Part shown: positions 6,904 through 14,418 of the stretch, piece after piece
How positions within the stretch are numbered: the first letter of the stretch is position 1
Layout of the letters: the number at the start of each line of letters is the position of its first letter
DNA from: RUG14223 sp051881075
GTDB lineage: Bacteria > Bacillota > Clostridia > Oscillospirales > Acutalibacteraceae
NCBI GenBank assembly: GCA_051881075.1
Contig: JBJEPE010000087.1
Location: 1-32,542 of the forward strand
Direction: 5' to 3'
DNA length: 32,542 nt
Program-made: the position numbers and the translations under genes
The notes under the pieces: generated by a model
The model's database searches: none
What the model saw: the letters and a program-made list of their open reading frames with translations, nothing else
What the model was told of the DNA's origin: nothing

Positions 6904-8163
6904 ATGTATGATGATAGAGTATATTGGATATGGCTACAGTACGGCTTGGGCATAGGCAGCTCAAAGGTACGTCTTGTTTATGATTACTATAATTCTGCGG
7001 CAGAGCTTTACAGTCAGGTAATGGGTGGTAATGTGCAACCTGTCGGCTTATCAGATAAGGATATAGATAATCTACGATCATGCCCGATATCAAAGGCAAA
7101 AAATGTTTTTGACAAAACTCTTGATTTGGGTTATGATGTAATCTGCATATGCGATAAGGCGTATCCCAAAGGTCTTAGGGATATTGATAATCCACCTGCC
7201 GTGCTTTATGTATGGGGCGAGCTTCCGCAAATGGATGGAAGGCTTGTGGTGTCTATGGTAGGTACACGCACACCGCAGAAAGATTATTATGACCTTGCTT
7301 ATGAGATGTCATTGGGACTTGCTCAAAATAATACTACCGTTATAAGCGGCGGAGCACTTGGTATAGATACCGCGTCACATCAGGGTGCTCTTGCCGGTAA
7401 TGGCAGAACTGTAGCGGTGCTTGGCTGCGGACTTAATTATCCTTATCTTTCGGTTAATGAAAAGATGAGACAGAAAATATCGCAAAGCGGTGCGGTAATA
7501 TCAGAGTATCCGCTTGATACCCCCGCTATTGGCAAGAACTTCCCTGTAAGAAACAGAATAATTGCCGCACTGGGAAATGCCGTAGTGGTTATACAGGGCA
7601 GGGACGGCAGCGGTACAATGATAACAGCCGGACTTGCGCTAAAATACAATAAGCGTTTGATGTCCGTTCCGGGAAATCCCACAGAAATTATTAATTCGGG
7701 TAATAACCGTCTTATACGTGACGGCGCAGTACCCGTTATGAGCTATAGTGATGTTTTGGGACAGTTTTTCCCTGACAGAGAGATCAAAAAATTATCCGCA
7801 GATAAGGCGGAGATATCTGTCCAAAGCTATGTTGTTAAGGAACAACATAAAAACAAAGCTGTCAAAAAAACCAAAAATACCGTAAAATCCGAAAATCCTA
7901 CACAGGAAAATAAGACAGAGCCTGAAGTACAACTTCAAAAAAGCGACATTGACAGAATAAAACAGGAGATGTTGCAAAAATATAATTTTGAACAAACAAC
8001 GGCAGCGGTTTTAAACTGCCTATCCGATAAGCCTACGGATATTGACGACATAGTAAGCATGGCTGACCTTGATATCGGTGAAGTCCTTGCGGCTATGACT
8101 GAGCTGGAAATATACGGTGCCGCAGTCAGAGAACGCTCCAGACTGTATAGGCTTAATATCTAA
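6904..8163 (+). CDS. dprA: DNA processing protein DprA (Smf)
   Basis: 419 residues from the ATG at 6904, which is preceded by AGAGGA (6892-6897); an upstream in-frame ATG at 6838 would add an unconserved tail. DprA binds single-stranded DNA during transformation and loads RecA. Visible parts are an N-terminal helical (SAM/HhH-like) region, the Rossmann-fold core with VSMVGTRTPQKDYYDLA, SGGALGIDTASHQGAL and FPVRNRIIAAL, a Lys/Glu-rich linker (about residues 299-355), and a C-terminal winged-helix domain (ILNCLSDKPTDIDDIVSM, taking AVLNCL as its start). dprA upstream of topA and trmFO is a common Firmicutes arrangement. Presence of dprA alone does not show that the organism is competent. Confidence 0.95.
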   Translation: MYDDRVYWIWLQYGLGIGSSKVRLVYDYYNSAAELYSQVMGGNVQPVGLSDKDIDNLRSCPISKAKNVFDKTLDLGYDVICICDKAYPKGLRDIDNPPAVLYVWGELPQMDGRLVVSMVGTRTPQKDYYDLAYEMSLGLAQNNTTVISGGALGIDTASHQGALAGNGRTVAVLGCGLNYPYLSVNEKMRQKISQSGAVISEYPLDTPAIGKNFPVRNRIIAALGNAVVVIQGRDGSGTMITAGLALKYNKRLMSVPGNPTEIINSGNNRLIRDGAVPVMSYSDVLGQFFPDREIKKLSADKAEISVQSYVVKEQHKNKAVKKTKNTVKSENPTQENKTEPEVQLQKSDIDRIKQEMLQKYNFEQTTAAVLNCLSDKPTDIDDIVSMADLDIGEVLAAMTELEIYGAAVRERSRLYRLNI

Positions 8164-8180
8164 ATTAATTTGAAAACGAT

Positions 8181-8259
8181 TACCGAAAATTCGGTATTTA
8201 TATAATGCGGAATTGCCGCAAAACTGTAAAAGCTTACATATACATAACGGATTGTAAGC
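8181..8259 (+). other. Three short inverted repeats between dprA and topA
   Basis: Three hairpins lie in this 123-base gap: TACCGAA/TTCGGTA (8181-8196), TGCGG/CCGCA (8206-8220) and GCTTACA/TGTAAGC (8232-8259). The first is followed by a short AT-rich stretch and could be a weak terminator for dprA; the last ends 27 bases before the topA ATG. No convincing promoter boxes with correct spacing were seen. Confidence 0.4.
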
Positions 8260-8286
8260 GATTATGTTGAAAGGATGATAGCAATA

Positions 8287-10368
8287 ATGTCAAAGCTTGT
8301 TATAGTTGAGTCGCCTGCCAAGGCTAAGACGATTAAAAAATATCTTGGCTCTGATTATGAGGTAATAGCCTCTATGGGTCATGTAAGAGATCTACCTCCG
8401 GCAAGACTCAGCGTTGATGTTAAAAACGGATTTACGCCTAAATATGAAATTATCAAGGGAAAAGAAAAGCTTGTAGAAGATTTAAAGAAAATGGCTAAAA
8501 AATGCGATGACGTGTACCTCGCAACCGACCCTGACCGTGAGGGTGAGGCTATATCGTGGCATTTGGCTTATCTGCTGGGCTTAGATCTTGATAAGAAAAA
8601 CAGAGTGGAATTTAACGAGATAACAAAAACAGGTGTTACAAACGGAATGAGTAACCCCAGAGAGATAGATATTGACCTTGTAAATGCACAGCAGGCACGC
8701 AGAGTGCTTGACAGACTTGTTGGTTACAAGCTAAGCCCATTTGTATCACAAAAGATACGCAGGGGTCTTTCTGCCGGCAGAGTGCAGTCTGTTGCACTGC
8801 GCCTTATAGTAGACAGAGAAGAGGAAATACGTGCGTTTAAGCCGGAGGAGTACTGGACGATAGACGCAAAGCTTATACCTAAGGGAAGCAGAAAAGCTTT
8901 TGAGTCAAGCTTCTACGGCAATGAGGAAGGCAAGATAAAGATAGAAAACGAGTATCAGGCAAAGCAGATAATGGCTGTTGTTGAAAATGCGGAGTTTTCT
9001 GTTCTTAACGTTAAAAACGGAACAAGAAAGAAATCTCCCGCACCGCCGTTTATCACATCTACATTACAGCAGGAGGCATCACGTAAGCTCGGCTTCCGTT
9101 CAAGAAGAACAATGAAGGTTGCACAGGAGCTTTACGAAGGTGTTGAGATAGAAGGAATGGGTGCAATAGGTCTTATCACCTACATGAGAACAGACTCATT
9201 ACGTATATCAAACGATGCCATAGCTGAGGTCACTAAGTATATCGGTGATGTTTACGGCAGTAAATATCTGCCGTCAAAGCCAAGAGTGTTTAAGACAAGG
9301 GCAGGCGCACAGGACGGCCATGAGGCTATACGCCCTACAACACCGTCACTTACTCCTGACAGAGTAAAGAGCAGTCTTTCCCCTGACCAATATAAGCTGT
9401 ATAAGCTTATTTGGGAGCGTTTTACAGCTTGCCAGATGGCTGACTGCATACAAAAGACAACTCAGGCCGATATAAAGGCGGATAAATATATATTTAAAAC
9501 AACGGGTTATAAGATAGACTTTGACGGATTTACACGTCTTTATGTAGAGGGCAGAGATATTGATGAAGAAAAGGAGTCACAGTTGCCTGTACTTGAAAAC
9601 GGTATGCCGCTCAGAGTAAAAGAGGTAGTGCCGAATCAGCATTTCACTCAGCCACCTGCAAGATATACCGAGGCATCTCTCATCAAGGCGATGGAAGAGA
9701 ACGGAATAGGCAGACCGTCAACATATGCCGCTACTATAACCACAATAACAGGCAGAGAGTACGTTACCAGAGAAGCTAAGGCACTTGTACCTACTGAGCT
9801 TGGCGAGGTTGCCACAAAGCTTGTTAAGGAGCGTTTCCCGAAGATAGCAAACATCAAATTTACCGCCCAAATGGAAAAAGAGCTTGACAATGTTGAGCAC
9901 GGCGGTGAAGAATGGGTAAGCCTTATATCTGACTTTTATGATGACTTTGAGTCAACGCTCAAAAAGGCTCGTGCCGACATGGAGGGAGTAAAGTATCACC
10001 TTAAAGAGGATGAAACTGACTATGTATGCGATAAATGCGGCAGAAAAATGGTCGTTAAAATCGGTAGATACGGTAAGTTTATCGCTTGTCCGGGCTATCC
10101 TGAGTGTAAGAATATAATGAAATTTGAAAATAAGATAGGCGTGCCCTGTCCTAAGTGCGGCAGTGAGATACTGGTCAAGAAGACTAAGCGTGGCAAGGAA
10201 TTTTACGGATGTACAAATTATCCAGCTTGTGACTTTGCCTCTTGGTATGAGCCTGTAGCCGAGAAATGCCCGCAATGCGGCGGTATGCTGTTTAAAAAGA
10301 CGGGCAAAAAGACAACCTACTTCTGTAATACAGAGGGTTGCGGGTACAGCAAAAAGGTTGAGGAATAA
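8287..10368 (+). CDS. topA: DNA topoisomerase I (type IA)
   Basis: 693 residues from the ATG at 8287. An in-frame ATG at 8275 overlaps the ribosome-binding site AAAGGATG, so the later start is better and gives MSKLVIVESPAKAKTIKKYL. The TOPRIM domain contains VYLATDPDREGEAISWHL near residues 77-94. The active-site tyrosine is Y299 in GLITYMRTDSLR. Three C-terminal zinc-ribbon modules carry CDKCG...CPGYPEC, CPKCG...CTNYPAC and CPQCG...CNTEGC. The enzyme relaxes negative supercoils behind transcription and replication. The stop is one base before the trmFO ATG, so the two are coupled. Confidence 0.98.
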   Translation: MSKLVIVESPAKAKTIKKYLGSDYEVIASMGHVRDLPPARLSVDVKNGFTPKYEIIKGKEKLVEDLKKMAKKCDDVYLATDPDREGEAISWHLAYLLGLDLDKKNRVEFNEITKTGVTNGMSNPREIDIDLVNAQQARRVLDRLVGYKLSPFVSQKIRRGLSAGRVQSVALRLIVDREEEIRAFKPEEYWTIDAKLIPKGSRKAFESSFYGNEEGKIKIENEYQAKQIMAVVENAEFSVLNVKNGTRKKSPAPPFITSTLQQEASRKLGFRSRRTMKVAQELYEGVEIEGMGAIGLITYMRTDSLRISNDAIAEVTKYIGDVYGSKYLPSKPRVFKTRAGAQDGHEAIRPTTPSLTPDRVKSSLSPDQYKLYKLIWERFTACQMADCIQKTTQADIKADKYIFKTTGYKIDFDGFTRLYVEGRDIDEEKESQLPVLENGMPLRVKEVVPNQHFTQPPARYTEASLIKAMEENGIGRPSTYAATITTITGREYVTREAKALVPTELGEVATKLVKERFPKIANIKFTAQMEKELDNVEHGGEEWVSLISDFYDDFESTLKKARADMEGVKYHLKEDETDYVCDKCGRKMVVKIGRYGKFIACPGYPECKNIMKFENKIGVPCPKCGSEILVKKTKRGKEFYGCTNYPACDFASWYEPVAEKCPQCGGMLFKKTGKKTTYFCNTEGCGYSKKVEE

Positions 10369-10369
10369 T

Positions 10370-11674
10370 ATGGGCGGTATTAAGGTCATAGGCGCAGGAT
10401 TGGCAGGCTGTGAGGCGGCGTGGCAGATAGCCATACGTGGTATAGACGTAACGCTGCATGAGATGAAGCCTGTAAAGTTCAGCCCAGCACATACAAAAGA
10501 AGGATTTGCGGAGCTTGTTTGTTCAAACTCCTTTAAGGCGAACAGAGTTGACAGCGCCGCAGGAATGTTAAAGGAAGAGATGCGCAGACTCTCGTCATTG
10601 CTGGTTGAATGTGCCGACAAAACAAGCGTACCTGCCGGCGGCGCACTTGCGGTAGATAGGGAGAAATTCTCTGCAATGGTAACGGAGAAAATAAACTCTC
10701 ATCCCAAAATTACCGTAAAGCATGAAGAAATAACCGACATACCTACAGACGGTATAACAGTAATAGCTACGGGCCCGCTTACAAGTGACGTGCTTGCCGC
10801 TAAAATTGAAAAGCTATGTAACGGCGCATTAAGCTTTTTTGATGCCGCCGCACCTATAGTAACGTTTGACAGTATAGATATGGAGAAGGCTTTTTTTGAG
10901 TCGAGGTACGGCAAGGGCGATGGCTCCGACTATATAAACTGTCCGTTAAATAAAGAAGAATTTGAGATTTTTGCAGATGAGCTTATCAGAGCAGAGCGTG
11001 CACCTGTGCATGATTTCGATGTTCAAAATCCTAAGGTATATGAGGGCTGTATGCCTATAGAGGTAATGGCACAAAGAGGCGTTGAGTCCATACGCTTCGG
11101 TCCGATGAAGCCTGTGGGGCTAAGAGATCCGAAAACAGGTCACAGACCGTGGGCTGTGTTGCAATTACGCAAGGAGAATGCCGAGGGCAATATGTATAAC
11201 ATGGTGGGATTTCAGACTAATCTGAAATTCGGCGAGCAGAAAAGAGTTTTCGGGCTTATACCTGCACTAAGAAATGCTGAGTTTATAAGATACGGCGTAA
11301 TGCACAGAAATACATTTATTAATTCACCTAAGCTGTTAAATCCTGATTATTCAATGCGTGATAATGAAAATCTGTTTTTTGCGGGACAGATTACAGGCGT
11401 AGAGGGATATATGGAGTCAACGTCATCGGGCTTAACAGCAGGAATAAACGCTGTAAATGCTTTTTTAAATAAGCAAAGGATATATTTTCCTAAAGACACT
11501 ATGATAGGTGCGCTTGCAGGTTATATTAGTGACGCCACGGTTGAAAAATTTCAGCCCATGGGGGCAAATCTTGGAATACTTCCGTCACTTGAAAATCATA
11601 TCAAAGATAAACATGAGCGTGCGGCGGCAATGGCGGAAAGATCGCTTAAATCGCTGAAAAATACAGAAATTTAA
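10370..11674 (+). CDS. trmFO: Methylenetetrahydrofolate--tRNA-(uracil-5-)-methyltransferase TrmFO
   Basis: 434 residues. The FAD-binding motif is IKVIGAGLAGCEAAWQIA at the N-terminus. The conserved CSNSFKANRVDSAAGMLKEE and YEGCMPIEVMA segments provide Cys51 and Cys227, matching the two catalytic cysteines known in the B. subtilis enzyme. TrmFO makes 5-methyluridine at position 54 of the tRNA T-loop, using methylenetetrahydrofolate and FADH2. The ATG at 10370 directly follows the topA stop, with AGGA (10361-10364) as ribosome-binding site; a TTG at 10358 is in frame but unlikely. Further family features are GFQTNLKFGEQKRVF and QITGVEGYMESTSSG. Confidence 0.97.
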   Translation: MGGIKVIGAGLAGCEAAWQIAIRGIDVTLHEMKPVKFSPAHTKEGFAELVCSNSFKANRVDSAAGMLKEEMRRLSSLLVECADKTSVPAGGALAVDREKFSAMVTEKINSHPKITVKHEEITDIPTDGITVIATGPLTSDVLAAKIEKLCNGALSFFDAAAPIVTFDSIDMEKAFFESRYGKGDGSDYINCPLNKEEFEIFADELIRAERAPVHDFDVQNPKVYEGCMPIEVMAQRGVESIRFGPMKPVGLRDPKTGHRPWAVLQLRKENAEGNMYNMVGFQTNLKFGEQKRVFGLIPALRNAEFIRYGVMHRNTFINSPKLLNPDYSMRDNENLFFAGQITGVEGYMESTSSGLTAGINAVNAFLNKQRIYFPKDTMIGALAGYISDATVEKFQPMGANLGILPSLENHIKDKHERAAAMAERSLKSLKNTEI

Positions 11675-11697
11675 TATACTTAAAAGGCGGAATTTTT

Positions 11698-12702
11698 ATG
11701 AGAATAATAGTTGATGCAATGGGTGGCGACAACGCACCTCTTGAAATAGTCAAGGGCTGTGAATTAGCCGTAAAAGAATTTGACATAGATATAACGCTTG
11801 TCGGTGATGAGAATGCTATAAAGAAAGTAGCATCAGAAGATGAAATATCACTTGACAGAATGAGCATAGTGCATACGAACATTGCGCTTGCTATGGACGA
11901 TGACCCGTTATCAATACGTAAGGCGGATAATAAGTCATCAATGGCTGTCGGCTTCAGATTGCTTGCAGACAATGAGGGCGATGCGTTCCTGTCATGCGGC
12001 AACAGCGGTGCTATGGTAGCCGGTGCAACCTTTATAGTTAAAAGATTAAAGGGAATAAGAAGAGTAGCTTTCGCCCCTGTTATCCCGTCCATGACAGGCA
12101 ACTTTATGCTTATTGACTCCGGCGCAAATAACGACTGCACACCCGATATGTTATGTCAGTTCGGCGTAATGGGAAGTGCGTATATGAAGAACGTTATGAA
12201 CGTGGAAAATCCACGTGTAGGACTTGCAAACGTAGGTGCAGAGGCACACAAAGGCAGAGAGCTTCAGCGTGAAGCATACGAGCTTTTACAGAAAGAAGAT
12301 ATTAACTTCATAGGTAACGTTGAGGGCAGAGATATTCCTGAGGGTAAGTGTGACGTAGTGGTTGCTGACGGATTTTCAGGTAATCTTATACTCAAGACTT
12401 ATGAGGGAGTCGCTATGGTACTTTTGAAGAAAATCAAAGGTATATTTAACAAGAATATAAAGAATTACCTTGCCGCAGCTATGGTACAGTCAGACATGAA
12501 GAAGATGAAAAAGGATTTTGACTATAACGCTACAGGCGGAGCACCTGTGCTGGGCTGTTCAAAGCCTGTGTTCAAGTCACATGGCAGTGCGGTTGCAAAG
12601 ACGGTTAAAAATGCACTCGGACTTACCGTATCGTATGTAAACAGTGACGTGGTAGGTAAGATATCTGCCGCAGTTGCCACAGATAAATCAGATAAAAAAT
12701 AA
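11698..12702 (+). CDS. plsX: Phosphate acyltransferase PlsX
   Basis: 334 residues starting MRIIVDAMGGDNAPLEIVKG, the PlsX hallmark. Other features are DDDPLSIRKADNKSSM, FLSCGNSGAMVAGATF, NVGAEAHKGRELQREAYELL and VVADGFSGNLILKTYEG. PlsX converts acyl-ACP to acyl-phosphate for PlsY, the first committed step of phospholipid synthesis in most Gram-positive bacteria, and acts at the membrane surface. AGGCGG before the ATG is the ribosome-binding site. Many Firmicutes have an acyl carrier protein gene (acpP) between plsX and rnc; here only 33 bases separate the two, so acpP must lie elsewhere. Confidence 0.97.
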   Translation: MRIIVDAMGGDNAPLEIVKGCELAVKEFDIDITLVGDENAIKKVASEDEISLDRMSIVHTNIALAMDDDPLSIRKADNKSSMAVGFRLLADNEGDAFLSCGNSGAMVAGATFIVKRLKGIRRVAFAPVIPSMTGNFMLIDSGANNDCTPDMLCQFGVMGSAYMKNVMNVENPRVGLANVGAEAHKGRELQREAYELLQKEDINFIGNVEGRDIPEGKCDVVVADGFSGNLILKTYEGVAMVLLKKIKGIFNKNIKNYLAAAMVQSDMKKMKKDFDYNATGGAPVLGCSKPVFKSHGSAVAKTVKNALGLTVSYVNSDVVGKISAAVATDKSDKK

Positions 12703-12735
12703 GCTTGTACTATTCAAAAAAGAGGTGATATATTA

Positions 12736-13410
12736 ATGGTAAAGCTTGAAAAAAAGTTAGAATATACATTTAAGAATATTGATTATCTTAAGACCGCTAT
12801 TACTCATTCATCATATGCAAATGAGGTCAAGGGTAATGTAAAGTGCAATGAAAGATTGGAGTTTTTGGGTGATGCGGTTTTAAGCATAATAGTTTCAGAT
12901 TATATATTTAAGAACTGTCCGCATTTGCCGGAGGGAGACCTGACTAAGCTAAGAGCTTCTTTGGTTTGTGAAAAGAGCCTGTGCAGATATGCACGTACTA
13001 TTAATTTAGGTGAGTATCTGTTACTCAGCAGGGGCGAACAGCATTGCGGCGGATATGACAGACCGTCTATACTTGCAGATGCCTTTGAAGCCATAATTGC
13101 GGCGATTTACCTTGACGGCGGCATTGAGAGCGCACGCAAGTTCGTACTTCACTATGTTGTACCTGATATTGAAAATCCTAAGCCAAAGACATTTAAGGAC
13201 TATAAGACCTGTTTACAGGAGATAATCCAACAAAATCCTGAGGAGCATTTGGAGTATATACTTGTAGGTGAAAGCGGCCCTGACCATAACAAGCACTTTG
13301 TAGTTGAGGTTCATCTCAACAGCAATGTTATAGGTAAAGGCGGCGGAAAGAGCAAGAAAGAGGCTGAACAGCAGGCCGCCAGAGAAGCATTGGAGTTGAT
13401 GGGTTATTAA
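12736..13410 (+). CDS. rnc: Ribonuclease III
   Basis: 224 residues. The catalytic domain has the RNase III signature NERLEFLGDAVLS, and the second acidic cluster is in LADAFEAIIAAIYLDGG. The C-terminal double-stranded RNA-binding domain spans about residues 150-224 (from FKDYKTCLQEIIQQ to KEAEQQAAREALELMG). The enzyme cleaves double-stranded RNA in rRNA precursors and other transcripts. GAGGTGA (12722-12728) precedes the ATG. The stop codon overlaps by one base the ATT at 13406 proposed as the start of the next gene. The order rnc, radical SAM gene, smc, ftsY fits the common rnc-smc-ftsY cluster. Confidence 0.97.
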   Translation: MVKLEKKLEYTFKNIDYLKTAITHSSYANEVKGNVKCNERLEFLGDAVLSIIVSDYIFKNCPHLPEGDLTKLRASLVCEKSLCRYARTINLGEYLLLSRGEQHCGGYDRPSILADAFEAIIAAIYLDGGIESARKFVLHYVVPDIENPKPKTFKDYKTCLQEIIQQNPEEHLEYILVGESGPDHNKHFVVEVHLNSNVIGKGGGKSKKEAEQQAAREALELMGY

Positions 13411-14407
13411 ACATTCTAACGTAGCAATCTTTGTGCCGCATAACGGATGTCCGCATCAATGTAGCTTTTGTAATCAAAAGCAGATAACGGGACAGCAATA
13501 TCAGCCAAATTCACAGGATGTTGAGTCTGCCGTACAGATAGCCATAAGCTCATTAGGTGAAGAATGCAAGAATGCGGAAATTGCATTTTTCGGAGGAAGC
13601 TTCACGGCTATCGACAGGGGGTATATGATATCATTGCTTGAGGCGACGGCACCGTATGTTAAAAGCGGAAAATTCCACGGAATAAGGATTTCAACAAGAC
13701 CTGACGCAATAGACGATGATGTACTTGCCTTGCTCAAATCGTACGGAGTTACGGCTATTGAGCTTGGCGCACAAAGCATGGATAATAATGTCCTTATTTT
13801 CAACAACAGAGGTCACAGCGATGCAGATGTTGAAAGAGCGTCTGCGCTTATACGCAGTTACGGTTTTTCACTGGGGTTGCAAATGATGATAGGATTATAC
13901 AAAAGTACTCCTGAAAAAGATATTGAAACGGCGCACAGACTTGCAAGTCTGATGCCCGACACAATGCGTATTTATCCTACGGTGATAATGCGTGGCACAT
14001 ATTTAAACGACCTATACGTAAGCGGTGAGTATGTACCGTATGATATGAGTACGGCTATAGACATATGTGCCGAGCTTATAACATTCTTTGAGAGCAAGGG
14101 AATAGCCATTATCAGGCTGGGTCTGCACGATAGCGACAGCCTGCGCTCAGAGATGACCGGCGGACTTTGGCACCCGGCATTTAAGGAGCTTTGCCAAAGT
14201 AAAATAATGCTTGAAAAATGTAAGTCAATGTTAGTCGATGAAAACATCCCACAGGGCAAAATTACATTACTTGTAAACCCTAAGGATGTTTCACGAATGA
14301 CAGGACAAAAGAAAAGTAACATACTGGCACTTGCCTATATCGGATATAATGTAACGGTAAAGCAAAGTGACAGGGTATGTGTAAATGATATAGTTATAGA
14401 AAGGTAA
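13406..14407 (+). CDS. Radical SAM protein (Elp3-like radical SAM core, no acetyltransferase domain)
   Basis: 333 residues from the ATT at 13406, or 324 from the GTG at 13433. The radical SAM cluster motif is CPHQCSFC (C-x3-C-x2-C) at the extreme N-terminus, followed by the glycine-rich FFGGSFTAIDRGYM, RISTRPDAIDDDVLALL and IELGAQSMDNNVL, all typical of the Elp3/radical-SAM group. No GNAT domain follows. GTG 13433 has no ribosome-binding site and encodes the valine of the conserved FVPHNGCPH stretch. Upstream codons read (I/M)KHSNVAIF, which looks like a true N-terminus, with GGAG (13392-13395) ten bases before the ATT. The substrate is unknown; related proteins are annotated only by family. 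Located between rnc and smc, probably cotranscribed. Confidence 0.85.
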   Translation: MKHSNVAIFVPHNGCPHQCSFCNQKQITGQQYQPNSQDVESAVQIAISSLGEECKNAEIAFFGGSFTAIDRGYMISLLEATAPYVKSGKFHGIRISTRPDAIDDDVLALLKSYGVTAIELGAQSMDNNVLIFNNRGHSDADVERASALIRSYGFSLGLQMMIGLYKSTPEKDIETAHRLASLMPDTMRIYPTVIMRGTYLNDLYVSGEYVPYDMSTAIDICAELITFFESKGIAIIRLGLHDSDSLRSEMTGGLWHPAFKELCQSKIMLEKCKSMLVDENIPQGKITLLVNPKDVSRMTGQKKSNILALAYIGYNVTVKQSDRVCVNDIVIER

Positions 14408-14418
14408 GGAAAGAACGT

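Noticed and set aside
9952..10620. 222-codon open frame on the minus strand across the topA/trmFO junction
   Set aside because: It is antisense to two certain genes, has no recognisable domain, and its composition follows from the codon structure of the opposite strand.
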